Origin: a bacterium
Lineage (GTDB): Bacteria; Vulcanimicrobiota; Vulcanimicrobiia; Vulcanimicrobiales; SCRA01
Assembly (NCBI GenBank): GCA_004297985.1
Contig: SCRA01000046.1
Span: forward strand, 37,491 to 101,490
Length of the DNA: 64,000 nucleotides
Direction of reading: 5' to 3'
The notes beneath the pieces were generated by a model. The model was not told the origin of the DNA and searched no databases. It saw nothing but the letters and a program-made list of their open reading frames with translations. Both the position numbers and the translations under genes were made by a program. Positions 25,916 to 36,400 of this stretch are shown in pieces. Each line of letters opens with the position of its first letter. The stretch's first letter is position 1.

Positions 25916-27198
25916 GCGAGGTGCTTGCGCCGGGGCTGACGCGCCTGGCCGACGGTCCGCTGGCCTTCGGCGGGGTGGGACTCGAGGAGTTGGCCGAGGC
26001 GTACGGGACGCCGCTGGTCGCCTTCGACGGCGCGCTGTTCGACGGGCGCGTAGCCGCCTTCCGCACCGCCTTCGGACCCCAGACGGACATCTCGTATGCG
26101 GCCAAAGCGTTCCTGTGCGTGGCGATGGCGCGCCGCGTGGCGGCCCTTGGCCTGAGCCTGGACGTCTGCAGCTTGGGAGAGCTGAGGACCGCCCAAGCTG
26201 CGGATTTCCCGCCCGAGCGCTTACGCTACCACGGTTGCGGCAAAGGCGACGACGAGCTGGAGGCGGCCCTGCGCGGCGGCGTAGGGCGCATCATCATCGA
26301 CAATCTCGAGGAATTGGAGCGCCTGGAGAGCATCGCTGCGCACCTGGAGCGCACGGCCACGGTAATCCTGCGCGTGAACACGGGGATCGAGGCCCATACC
26401 CACGAGATGATCCGCACCGCTGGGGAAAACTCGAAGTTCGGAATGCTCCCCGAGGTGGCGTTCGCCGCGGCCCGCCGCGTTGCAGCCTCTCCGCACATGC
26501 GCATAGCTGGCCTCCATTCGCACATCGGCTCACAGATCTACGAGCCGCGTTTCCTGGCCGACGCGGTGGAGCCGCTCTTCGAGCTGGCCGCCTCGCTGAG
26601 CGGCGTCGAGATCGCCGTTGCGGAGATGATCGCCGGCGGCGGCTTCGCGGTCCGTTACCGTCCCGAGGACCCTCCGGCGCCGGCGCCCGAGGCGATCGCG
26701 CAGCGCCTCCTCGCCGCCATGCGCCTGGGGGCAGAGCGCGCAGGCGTCCCGCTTCCGCGGCTCGGCATCGAGCCGGGGCGGGCGCTGGCGGCTGAGGCAG
26801 GCCTCTCGCTCTACCGCGTAATGTCCGTGAAAGACCACGCCACCTGCCGCTTCGCGATCGTCGACGGGAGCATGGCCGACAATCCGCGTCCCGCGCTCTA
26901 TGGCTCCTACCACCATGTGGTGCGCGCCGACGGCCCCTCTACGGCGGTCGCACGCGCCACGACGATCTGCGGTCGCTCCTGCGAGGCCGACGAGATGATG
27001 ACGGTGCCGCTGCCCGAGGACCTGCACGGCGGCGATCTGCTGGCCGTCTGTACCACGGGGGCGTACACGTACAGCATGGCCTCCAACTACAACCGCTTCG
27101 CCAAGCCGGCGGTAGTGCTGGCAGCGGACGGCGCGCACACTTTGTGGGTACGGCGCGAGCGCGATAGTGAAACACTGCGCTTTGATGTCGATACGTAA
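25912..27198 (+). CDS. lysA: diaminopimelate decarboxylase
   Basis: YAAKAFLCVAMARRV, GLHSHIGSQIYEP, ICGRSCEADEMM, GAYTYSMASNYNRF. Confidence 0.95.
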   Translation: MSEVLAPGLTRLADGPLAFGGVGLEELAEAYGTPLVAFDGALFDGRVAAFRTAFGPQTDISYAAKAFLCVAMARRVAALGLSLDVCSLGELRTAQAADFPPERLRYHGCGKGDDELEAALRGGVGRIIIDNLEELERLESIAAHLERTATVILRVNTGIEAHTHEMIRTAGENSKFGMLPEVAFAAARRVAASPHMRIAGLHSHIGSQIYEPRFLADAVEPLFELAASLSGVEIAVAEMIAGGGFAVRYRPEDPPAPAPEAIAQRLLAAMRLGAERAGVPLPRLGIEPGRALAAEAGLSLYRVMSVKDHATCRFAIVDGSMADNPRPALYGSYHHVVRADGPSTAVARATTICGRSCEADEMMTVPLPEDLHGGDLLAVCTTGAYTYSMASNYNRFAKPAVVLAADGAHTLWVRRERDSETLRFDVDT

Positions 27199-27207
27199 TT
27201 TGTTAGG

Positions 27208-27801
27208 ATGGTACTAGAAAGACTCGCCTCGGTCGTATTGGCAAGTCGCTCCCCCCGGCGTATCGAGCTGTTGCGCTCATTGGGGCTGGAGGTGCTGGTA
27301 CGCCCGAGCGGCTACGGTGAAGAAGAGGTCGCCGGGTTGGAGCCACGAGAATTGGCGACGTACCATGCGCGGCAGAAGGCGCGCGACATCGCGGGCACGC
27401 TCGAAGAGCATGCTCCGCTGGTGGTTGCCGCCGATACGATCGTCGACGTCGACGGGCGTCTCTTCGGCAAGCCAGCCGACGAAGGCGAAGCCGCCGCGAT
27501 GCTGCGGTCGCTGTCGGGGCGCATGCACCGGGTACACACGGGTTACTGCCTCTGGAACGCGCGCGCCGGCGAGCGCTCCGGCTGCGTGACCACCGATGTG
27601 ACTTTCGTCACGCTGCACGAGGAACAGATTCAAGACTACATCGCAACGGGTGAGCCGATGGATAAAGCTGGCGCCTATGGCATCCAGGGGCGCGGGGCGC
27701 TCCTAGTCGACAGTATCGACGGCGACTTCTACGCCGTGATGGGACTCCCGTTGGCAACGCTGGCCCGCGAGTGCGAGGCCCTGGGGTACCGTTTGCTGTG
27801 A
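27208..27801 (+). CDS. maf: Maf family nucleotide pyrophosphatase
   Basis: VVLASRSPRRIELLRSLGLEV...VVAADTIVDVDGRLFGKPADEGEA...DKAGAYGIQGRGALLVDSIDGDFYAVMGLP. Confidence 0.95.
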   Translation: MVLERLASVVLASRSPRRIELLRSLGLEVLVRPSGYGEEEVAGLEPRELATYHARQKARDIAGTLEEHAPLVVAADTIVDVDGRLFGKPADEGEAAAMLRSLSGRMHRVHTGYCLWNARAGERSGCVTTDVTFVTLHEEQIQDYIATGEPMDKAGAYGIQGRGALLVDSIDGDFYAVMGLPLATLARECEALGYRLL

Positions 27802-28871
27802 TCCGTTCGCTCTTCCCCGACGTCGGCATCGACCTCGGGACCGCCAACACCGTCATCTACGAGCGGCAGAGCGGGGTGCTGCTCTCCGAACCGTCCGTGG
27901 TGGCCTACGACGCCAAGCGCGGCAACAAGATCGTCGCCGTGGGCCGCGCCGCCCGCGAGATGGACGGCAAGGCGCCCGACCGCATCAAGGTCGTCCATCC
28001 CCTCCATGCCGGGACGATCTCCGACTTCAAAGCCGCCCACACCCTGGTAACCACCCTGCTCGAGCGCGCCCTCAACCTCAAGGGCGCGATGCACCCTCGG
28101 GTGATCGTCGGCGTTCCCGGATGCGCCACGGATATCGAGTGCAAGGCCATCGAGGAGGCCGTCGGCCAAGCGGGGGCGCGCAAGGCCGTCTTCGTTCCAC
28201 AGGCCATGGCTGCGGCTGTCGGGGCGGGGCTTGAAGTCTCGCAGGCGCGCCCCTCCATGGTCGTGGACATCGGCGGCGGAACCACGGAAGTGGGCATGCT
28301 CGCTCTCTCCGGCGTGGTGGTTCTCCACTCGATCAAGGTGGGTGGTGAGAGCCTGGACCGTGCCATCGCTTCGTGCCTGCGAGCCGACCACTTCCAGATC
28401 GGCTCGCTGACCGCCGAGCGGGTGAAGATCCGGCTCGGTTACGCCGGCCGCCCGCTGGGCCGCGAGCCGTTGCGCATCAGCGGCATGGACCAGGTGGCCG
28501 GAGGCCCCGCGGGACGGTCGATTCCGGAGGAGATGATCGGCGAGGCCTTGCTCGAGTCGCTCGACGCCATCTCGCGCGCCGTCCGCTTCGTCATCGAGGC
28601 CACACCGCCCGACCTCACCGCCGACCTGCTCGAGACCGGCATCGTCCTCACCGGCGGCGGTGCGCTGTTGCCGGGGTTGGCGGGATTCCTCGGCGAACGT
28701 ACGCGGGTCCCGTGCTCCGTGGCTCCGGAGCCGCTGCTGTGCGTCGCACGCGGCGCGGGCGAGATCTTGGCGACGCCCAGCCTGTTGGAGCGTGTGGCTC
28801 CGCAGGCTGACCGACTGACGAGGTGGTACCGATCTATACGTCTCGGGGTGAAGGAAAGCTACTCGCCGTAA
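27798..28871 (+). CDS. mreB: rod shape-determining protein MreB
   Basis: VGIDLGTANTVIYERQSGVLLSEPSVVAYD...MVVDIGGGTTEVGMLALSGVV...ILTGGGALLPGL. Confidence 0.95.
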   Translation: MIRSLFPDVGIDLGTANTVIYERQSGVLLSEPSVVAYDAKRGNKIVAVGRAAREMDGKAPDRIKVVHPLHAGTISDFKAAHTLVTTLLERALNLKGAMHPRVIVGVPGCATDIECKAIEEAVGQAGARKAVFVPQAMAAAVGAGLEVSQARPSMVVDIGGGTTEVGMLALSGVVVLHSIKVGGESLDRAIASCLRADHFQIGSLTAERVKIRLGYAGRPLGREPLRISGMDQVAGGPAGRSIPEEMIGEALLESLDAISRAVRFVIEATPPDLTADLLETGIVLTGGGALLPGLAGFLGERTRVPCSVAPEPLLCVARGAGEILATPSLLERVAPQADRLTRWYRSIRLGVKESYSP

Positions 28872-29656
28872 TCGGCGTCGTCATTCTGCTCGCCCTGGTG
28901 GCGCTGCTTCAGATCGACGCCGCACGCAAGGGCCAGGAGAGCCTCCTCTCACAGATCCTCACCACTGTCGCCGTCCCCGTTGAGAGCACCTTTACCGCCG
29001 TCGGCTCCGGGCTCCGCGACGGCGCATCAAACGTCGCGAACCTCCCGCGCTTGGCGTCTGAGAACGCGCAGCTGCGCGACGAGGTGCGCACGCTGCGCGC
29101 GCAGGACGCCGTGCTGCGCGAGGCGGCCTCCGCCGCGCCCGATGCGCTACGCTTCGCGGCGCGCGCCGCGACACTCGATCAGGCCATCCCAGCCACCGTC
29201 ATCGGCTACGACCCCACCAATGCGCTCGATACCATCACCATCAACCGCGGCTCGCACTCAGGCGTGGTGCGCGACGCGGGCGTCGTCGACGCCGGCGGCG
29301 TGGTGGGACGCGTCGAGTCGGTGGGCCCCTTCGCAGCCAAGGTGCTGCTGATCACCGATTACACATCGAGCATCCCTGCCGTGGTACAGCAGGGGCGTTG
29401 GTGGGGCATCGTGCGCGGCTCGCAGACGCGGGCGCAGATGACGTACATCTCGCAGGACGCCGTGCTGAAGCCAGGGATGCGCGTGGTGACGGGGCAGGGG
29501 CGCGTCTTCCCACCCGGCCTGCTGATCGGCCACATTACCTCGGTGGTACGCGGCGACGCCAGCCTCTATCAGGTGGCGAAGATCGAGCCCGCGGCCAACT
29601 TCGGACGCCTCTCGCACGTCCTGGTCCTTCCCAAGCCCGGCTCGTCGACGAAGTGA
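28823..29656 (+). CDS. mreC: rod shape-determining protein MreC
   Basis: N-terminal TM, coiled coil, VIGYDPTNALDTITINRGSHSGVVRDAGVVDAGGVVGRVESVGPFAAKVLLITDYTSSIPA. Confidence 0.93.
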   Translation: MVPIYTSRGEGKLLAVIGVVILLALVALLQIDAARKGQESLLSQILTTVAVPVESTFTAVGSGLRDGASNVANLPRLASENAQLRDEVRTLRAQDAVLREAASAAPDALRFAARAATLDQAIPATVIGYDPTNALDTITINRGSHSGVVRDAGVVDAGGVVGRVESVGPFAAKVLLITDYTSSIPAVVQQGRWWGIVRGSQTRAQMTYISQDAVLKPGMRVVTGQGRVFPPGLLIGHITSVVRGDASLYQVAKIEPAANFGRLSHVLVLPKPGSSTK

Positions 29657-29697
29657 GCAATCGCGCCTTAAGCAATTGCGTCTTGCGCAATTGCGCC

Positions 29698-29755
29698 TCC
29701 GGAGGACCTTTACAGCAACAGGGCTCCCACGAACGGAGCAAAGCGAAGTGAGTGG
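29698..29755 (-). repeat. copy of the dispersed repeat, between mreC and mreD
   Basis: ccggaggacctttacagcaacagggctcccacgaacggagcaaagcgaagtgagtggg aligns to the reverse complement of the 21007 unit. Confidence 0.75.
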
Positions 29756-30266
29756 GATAAACGAGGTGGATCGCCCCGCGCACTGGCCCAGCCTGGCACT
29801 GGCGGCTGCCCTCGCCATCGTGCTGGAGAGTACGTGGCTCAGCCGCCTGCATCTGCGTGGCGGCTCGCTCGACCTGGTGGTAGTCTTCGTTGCATGGTAC
29901 GCCGCTACGGCCGGCGCCTCGAAGGGCCTTCTCTACGGGGCGCTCTGCGGGATGGCTGAAGACGCACTGGCGGTCCGAACGGGCGCCGCACACATGCTGG
30001 CGCTGGGGCTGACCGGCGCCGTCTGCGGATTGGGCTCGCGCTTCGTTCTACCCGACTCCGTGTTCGCCATCGCCGGTATCGTGGCCGTGGGGACGGTACT
30101 CAGCGACGCGATCTTCTGGAGCACGATGTCCATGGGCGGCTTTCCGGACGGGCTAGGATCGCTGCACTTCCATCGCTCCCTTTGGAGCGCGCTGCTGGGC
30201 GTCATGACCTTCGTCATTCTCTGGAGCACCTCGACATGGCTGCGGAATCGCAACGGCAGCCGCTGA
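29748..30266 (+). CDS. mreD: rod shape-determining protein MreD
   Basis: ~172-aa multi-TM protein between mreC and mrdA; GTG start inside repeat. Confidence 0.85.
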   Translation: MSGINEVDRPAHWPSLALAAALAIVLESTWLSRLHLRGGSLDLVVVFVAWYAATAGASKGLLYGALCGMAEDALAVRTGAAHMLALGLTGAVCGLGSRFVLPDSVFAIAGIVAVGTVLSDAIFWSTMSMGGFPDGLGSLHFHRSLWSALLGVMTFVILWSTSTWLRNRNGSR

Positions 30267-32107
30267 ACCCGCGGCGCTTCTGGTCCTTCGTCGCCGCGCT
30301 CGCGCTGATGGTTGCGGCGCTGGCAGCCCGCCTCGTCCAGATTCAGTTGGTGCACGGCGCGCAATTCGAAGCCGCTGCCCGCGCCAACCAGATCCGTCAA
30401 ATCGAGATCGCCGCGCCGCGCGGGCTCATCTTCGATCGCCGCGGCGTAGTGATCGCCCGCAGCCGCCCCTCGTTCGTGCTAGCCGTCATCCCTTCGGAGG
30501 TGACGACGCCGGAGCAGACGATTACGAAAGTTGCGGCGTTGATCGGGCGCCCGCCAAGCGAGCTCTGGGCACGCCTGCTTCACCACCGCGGCGTCAACTA
30601 CAAGAGCTTCGATGAGCTGCAAGTCTACGAGCCGTATGGTCCCGTCATTCTGGCGCGCGCGCTCCATCCCGCACAAGTGGCGCGTTTGGTCGAGGCAAGC
30701 GAGGATCTCTCCGGCATCGACGTGGAGGTGCAAGCCGTTCGCGACTACCCGTACCGTACGGCGGGCTCGCATCTGCTGGGCCACGTGGGACAGATTACCG
30801 AAGGCGAGTACCGGCGCCTCGAGCACCTGGGGTACACGCCCAACGATGTCGTCGGCAAAGACGGTCTCGAAACGGTCTACGACACGTGGCTGCGCGGCAC
30901 CCCGGGCGGCAAGCGCGTGGTGGTCGATGCGCAGGGCAAGGTCGTACGCAACATCGGGTATGCCGACCCCAAGCCGGGCGACAGTCTCGTCACCTCACTG
31001 GACTGGCGGCTCCAGATGTACTTGGAAGTAGGGATGCGCCGCGAGCTGGAGCGCCAGAGCCGCCTGACGGGACGGCGCTTGGCGGGGGCGGCGGTGGCGA
31101 TCGATCCCAACACGGGCGGAATCCTCGCGCTGGTCTCGATGCCCAACTACAACCCCAACGACTTCTCGGACGGCATCAGCGAGCGCAACTACGCGCGCTA
31201 CGTTACCGATCGGCTGCGCCCGCTCTACGACCGCGCTACGGGCGCCGCGACGGCTACAGGCTCAACGTTCAAGCCGATGGTAGCGGCCGCTGCGCTCGCC
31301 GAGCACGTCATCTCCGCCGATGCGCGCTTTTACGACGGCGGGCGATACTACTGCCACGGCGCCACCTTCCACGGCTTCGAGAACGAGGCGCTCGGCTCGA
31401 TCGACATGTACCAGGCGATCGCGGCATCGGACGACGTCTACTTCTATCACCTGGGCGATCTGCTGGGCCACGATCGGCTGCGCAACTTCGCGCTGCAGTT
31501 CGGCTTAGATGCGAAGACCGGCATCGATCTCCCCGGTGAGTACGAGGGCAACTGGCCAACCAACGCGTGGATGATGAAAGTCTACGGGCTGCCGATGGAG
31601 CCCTCCGACGTCTGCATCCTGGCTATCGGCCAGGGTGCCATGGAGGCGACGCCGATCCAGATGGCCAACGCCGTGGCCGCCATCGCCAACGGGGGCACGC
31701 TGTGGCGACCGCACATCGTCACCGCCGTCCGTAACTGGCGGGGCAAGACGGTCAAGGTGACGGAGCCGACGCCGATCCGTCACATCTCTATCCCCTCGCA
31801 AGACTTCGCCGTGGTACGCAAGGGGATGTCGATGGTCACGGGAGCGGGCGGCACCGCCTTCGGTTTGACCATTCCCGGGCTTGCCTACGGCGGCAAGACG
31901 GGGACGGTGGAGACCGACGGCGGCAACGGCCCCAACACCACGTGGTTCGAGGCATTCGCACCCGTCGATCACCCCACGGTGGCCATCGCCGTCTACATGG
32001 AGCGCACGGGAGGCTACGGCTCTACCGTTGCTGCGCCGGTCGCCGCCTATGCGTTGGCGAAGTACTTCGGGAAAAAGCCGCCAGCGTTGGCGGCGCCCGG
32101 GGAGTAA
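30236..32107 (+). CDS. mrdA: penicillin-binding protein 2
   Basis: Dimerisation domain; GSTFKPMVAAAAL (SxxK), ASDDVYFY (SxD), YGGKTGTVE (KTG). Confidence 0.95.
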   Translation: MAAESQRQPLNPRRFWSFVAALALMVAALAARLVQIQLVHGAQFEAAARANQIRQIEIAAPRGLIFDRRGVVIARSRPSFVLAVIPSEVTTPEQTITKVAALIGRPPSELWARLLHHRGVNYKSFDELQVYEPYGPVILARALHPAQVARLVEASEDLSGIDVEVQAVRDYPYRTAGSHLLGHVGQITEGEYRRLEHLGYTPNDVVGKDGLETVYDTWLRGTPGGKRVVVDAQGKVVRNIGYADPKPGDSLVTSLDWRLQMYLEVGMRRELERQSRLTGRRLAGAAVAIDPNTGGILALVSMPNYNPNDFSDGISERNYARYVTDRLRPLYDRATGAATATGSTFKPMVAAAALAEHVISADARFYDGGRYYCHGATFHGFENEALGSIDMYQAIAASDDVYFYHLGDLLGHDRLRNFALQFGLDAKTGIDLPGEYEGNWPTNAWMMKVYGLPMEPSDVCILAIGQGAMEATPIQMANAVAAIANGGTLWRPHIVTAVRNWRGKTVKVTEPTPIRHISIPSQDFAVVRKGMSMVTGAGGTAFGLTIPGLAYGGKTGTVETDGGNGPNTTWFEAFAPVDHPTVAIAVYMERTGGYGSTVAAPVAAYALAKYFGKKPPALAAPGE

Positions 32108-32131
32108 GGTAACTCGCACGCGTCTACGCGC

Positions 32132-32824
32132 CTAATAGTAGAATTCGAGTGAATAGGTCAACGAGGCCGAGTAGGTCCCCGCTGAAATCGTGCTCGGAAC
32201 CGTGAGCTGAAGATCGACGCAGACGCTCTGGGCAACGTTCGCCGCACCTTTCCACGCCATCTCCCCGGGGCCGCCGGCGTTGGCAAACGGTGCGAAGCTC
32301 GTCGTGATGCCCTCCGCCAACCATCCGAGGTCACCCTGCGTCGGATAGGCGTACGTCGGGAAGGGAATGCTCGCGCCGTTGGCGCTGCCATAGACCCAGT
32401 CCTCGACGCGCCACAGGTACGGAGAATCGGCGTAGACGGTATAGGCGCAGGGGTAGATGTTGCTTCCGTAGCCTGCGTTGAGGACCGTCGTGTTCCCAAC
32501 GATGTGCAGGTACTGCGCCGTGGGATCGAGTTGCACGTTGATGGTCACGGGGACGTTGCCCTGTGTCGGCCCGGCTTGGGCTACCATGTGGTAGGCGGAG
32601 AGCGCGGCGGGATTCAGATGCGCGAGCAGCCCCGGCTGCGGAGCCGGATTGCGGACCGCCTGCGCGACCGTGCGCGGAACGTAGGCCACGGGGGACGGAG
32701 TCACCGTGATCGTCACCGAGATATTCTTCTGCGTCAGGGGATGCCAGACACCCGCCCACGCGGGGCCCGAGGCGACTGTCGCCGCCGCGGCGATGAAGCT
32801 GAGGACGATGCCGATGCGTTTCAC
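32132..32824 (-). CDS. secreted hypothetical protein, putative appendage subunit
   Basis: Signal peptide MKRIGIVLSFIAAAATVASGPAWA; C-terminal beta-strand-like TYSASLTYSLEFYY; last gene of the cluster; GTG start. Confidence 0.6.
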   Translation of the reverse strand: MKRIGIVLSFIAAAATVASGPAWAGVWHPLTQKNISVTITVTPSPVAYVPRTVAQAVRNPAPQPGLLAHLNPAALSAYHMVAQAGPTQGNVPVTINVQLDPTAQYLHIVGNTTVLNAGYGSNIYPCAYTVYADSPYLWRVEDWVYGSANGASIPFPTYAYPTQGDLGWLAEGITTSFAPFANAGGPGEMAWKGAANVAQSVCVDLQLTVPSTISAGTYSASLTYSLEFYY

Positions 32825-33489
32825 TTCGCCACCACCGTATAGACCACGTAGACCGAGAACTGCGTCACGGGCGCGCCGCCGGAGAGGCGCAACTGGTAGT
32901 CGTAGCCTTGCGTGGCCGAATTGCTCGGAAGCCCGATCGTCGAGTGCGCGTACGACCACACCAGCGCCGACGAAGGCGGCAAACCGGCGCCATAGGAGAT
33001 GCCTGTCGTCGCGCCGCTGCCCGTCACCATGGCGCTCGTCTTCGAGAACGGCACCGCCGCAGCGTACGGCGTATTCGTGCCGTTGCTTGGCAGCCAGAAG
33101 AGCGTCGTGTCGATGGGCCACGTTCCGCTGCTCGCCGACGTGAAGTCACTGCTTCCCTCGGCGAAGACTTGGAAGCCGCTGGAGTCGTTGGTGAGCACGG
33201 CAACCTGTGCCGCGTACTTGTAGAGGTAGTTATACCCCTGCACGACCTTGCCGAAGTCGACGTAGCCGCCGCCGGGGATGGCGCTCGGCCCGGCTGCGGG
33301 CGCAGGGCTGCTCGGGCCGCCTTGCGGTCCGAAGCCGCTCTGGAAGTTGGGCGCCACGGTCATCGAGATGATGACCGCCGTCTTCCAGGTCGCCTCCACG
33401 GAGCCGGTCGCCGCGCGCACGCGCGCCGTCGCCGCTGCGACCATTGTCACGGCGATGAGCAGTGCCGTGAACCCCCGTCTTGCGTTCAT
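32821..33489 (-). CDS. secreted pilin-like protein, putative appendage subunit
   Basis: Signal peptide; mature N-terminus ATGSVEATWKTAVIISMTVAPNFQSGFGPQG parallels that of the 38415-39215 product; C-terminus QFSVYVVYTVVAK. Confidence 0.6.
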   Translation of the reverse strand: MNARRGFTALLIAVTMVAAATARVRAATGSVEATWKTAVIISMTVAPNFQSGFGPQGGPSSPAPAAGPSAIPGGGYVDFGKVVQGYNYLYKYAAQVAVLTNDSSGFQVFAEGSSDFTSASSGTWPIDTTLFWLPSNGTNTPYAAAVPFSKTSAMVTGSGATTGISYGAGLPPSSALVWSYAHSTIGLPSNSATQGYDYQLRLSGGAPVTQFSVYVVYTVVAK

Positions 33490-33491
33490 CG

Positions 33492-36400
33492 CTAGTTCAA
33501 CACCAAGGTGAAGGTGACGATCGTGCTCCCTGGCGAGGTGCTCCCCGTCGAGTCGACGAGGAAGCTCATGATCGTATCCACCGGCTTGTGATAGGCTTGT
33601 CCGTTGTATGTCGAGATCGCAAGCCCGGGGTTCGATCCGCTCGGCGAGGCAATGACGGGCAGCGCGGCAAACGCCGCCTGGGCGATCGAGAAACCGCTGG
33701 CCGACGACGACGTAGCCGCGTCTCCTGCAACTTGCAGCTCCGGCTTGCTGCTACCGTTGAGCGGATTGTTGTTCGCCGAGGCGTACAGCGTCCAACTATC
33801 GGGCGAGACGGCATCGGAGGAGATGCTGGCATTGACGAGGTCGGTGGCGGTAAAGGTGCCGGTGAAACTCCCCAGCGTGATCAGCGTGGGGGACTGCGTC
33901 GTGTCGACCACGCAGCCCAGGCAGTTCGTGGCCGGCATCGAACCGCCGGGCCCCGGCTTGGGCAGCACCGTGCCTGTGCCGGACGGGGGCGTGATGATGT
34001 TCATCTGCGCATCGAAGACGACTTGCAGCGACCCAGCGCCGGCGTAGGGTGGTGTGGCATTCACGGTCCCGCCGCCTGCGCCGGTTGACGTTACCCTCGT
34101 GGGCCAATCGAAATAGCTTCCCAGATCATAGGGCGTCTCCGCGTTGAAGTAGAGATTGATCGACTGCCCGCTGGCGATATTGCAGCCCGTGAGGTTGATG
34201 ACGCCGTTGCCACCGCCGGCGGTGGCGCTGCCATAGTTGGAGGCGTTGAGCGAACCCGAGCACGTCCCGGGCGAGGCGGCGCCGGGTCCGTTCACGTACG
34301 GTGCCACGGCGAACTTCCAGAAGACGCCGGCTCCGTCCGTCGCGTTGATGAAGGCGCGCGTCTGCCCCGGAACGGTGATGTTCACGCTGGTGATCGTCTT
34401 CTGGCCGTTGTTGGCGATCTGGTAGAGGAACGAGCTCCCGTTGGGGTTATTGGCGTCGGTGCCGATCTGCGGCTGCGTGCTGCCCGGCACCGGCGTGGGG
34501 TTACCCGACGGCGGGAAGGCGCCCACGTAGCCGCCCACATCGGTGAACGCCACCGAGGCCGAGGTCGGACTGACCGTCAGCGTGGCGTTCTGGCTCGGCG
34601 CCGACGTTGCGCCGCCGTTCGCGCCGACCACCGTCCACGCGACGTTGTACGTTCCCGTCGTGGGGAACGGCGACGCCGCGTAGTTGAAGGTAATCGGCAG
34701 CGTCTGCCCAGGCGCGAGCGCGTTGGCCTCGTACGCCGATGAGCACGGCTTGGGCTGTCCGATCGGGCAGACCTGGATGACGTAGGTCGCCGGCGGCCCA
34801 CTTGCCGTCTGGTTGACGTACCAGCCGGCCGGCACCGCGATGCTGGTGGGAATTACGCCGCTCGGAACGCTGAGATCGATCTCATCGACGTAGTCGGGGA
34901 ACGGGCTCGAGGCGTTGCTGGTATTCGTGAAGTTCAGCACGGTCGTCGATGCCAGTCCCGTCGGCACGGTGTTGGGCGAGAAGACCGAGGTCATGGTCGT
35001 TGGATTAAGCGAGTAGACGGCAAGCTCCGTGGAGTCGATGTTGGTTGCCCCGACGATCGCGTTCTGCGTGCTTTGCGTCGAGCTCAGCGTATAGGGCGCC
35101 CCACCTCCGCTGGGGTTGTCGAAGTTCGCCACCATGGGGATCGACTGATAGCCGAACGGGATCTGAAACATCGGGAAGTTCAGCACGAAGACGGCGGTCT
35201 TATTGAAGCCCACACCGGCACATCCGCCGCGGCATTGAAGCTCGATCTGGTTGGTGGTCAGAGCGCCGTTGCTCTGCTGCGGCAGGACGCGCCAGCCCGT
35301 CTGATTGGCCCCGTTGACGGTGACGGACTGCAGGATGGGTGTGTTGGTGTTGCCGTCGTACGTGCTGGGGAAGGTCATCTCGAGGTCTTTGAGCGTCTCG
35401 TTCGGACCCTTGTTGACGACGGTCAGCGTCAACGAGTACGCCGCATTGGAGGGCGTCCCGCCGGTGTTGACGTCGTACATCGCCTGATTGAAGCGCGGCA
35501 GGTTGATCGGTGCGGGGCCATTGGTGACGCGCCATGCCTCCGTCGCCACGCCCGAGAATGCCCCGCCTTGCTGGAGCACCAGCAACGGGTTGGTGACGCT
35601 GTCGGAAGCGCTGTACGCGATGCCGTGCTGCGGCAAGATACCGCTCTGGATGTTACAGGGGCCGGTTTTGCAGACATTTCCGCTGGTCAGGCTCACTTGG
35701 ATGTTGAAGGCAAGCGTCGTGGCGCCGCTGAGCGTTGCGGTAGGGTTGGCGGGATCAGGCGTGGCGGAGATGGCGGTCGAGGCACCACCGACGTAGACGA
35801 TGTCCCAGAGGCTGCCGGCGCTGTCGGTGGCCGTCGTGTTGCCGCCGGGAAGGGATAGCTGCTCGCCCTGGCCGTCGTTACTGAGCCGTACACCGGAGAT
35901 GCCGTCGGCATTCCATGGGCCGAAGGCGCCGCCGGCAGCATTCGAGACGGTGACTTGCGCGGTCGTCCCGGGGACGGCCGTCGCCAGCACGTTGGTGAGC
36001 GGATTGGTCCAGGCGAACGCTCCCTGATAGCCAAGGATCGTGAACGACTTGGTTCCCAAGACGGTACCGGAGTTCCGGTCGTAGAGCTGAGCCGTGAGGA
36101 CGTTCGGCGCCAGGGGCGTGACCGTGGGACCCAGTGCCTCGAGCGTCGAGGCGTTGGCGGGGAACGGATTCTGCGTGAAGGTCGCACTGCCCGCGCCCTG
36201 CGTAGCCGTCGGCAACGTGCCGCTGGGTACGCCGGCGGAAGCGCCGTTGTTCAACACCATCCCGTTGGGGTCGCTGACGGTCAGCCCGATCGTGTGCCCG
36301 TTCGAGCCAGCAGGGAGCCCGGTAACACGGTAGGTGAGTCCCGTGACCGAGGCGTCGATAAAGCCGTCGTTTGCGAAGATATCGCCCAGGTTCGTCCCCG

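Noticed and set aside
31420-31450. Unusual SDD active-site motif in PBP2 (ASDDVYFY)
   Set aside because: S-x-D is a known variant of the SxN motif in PBP2 family members, so it is not anomalous.
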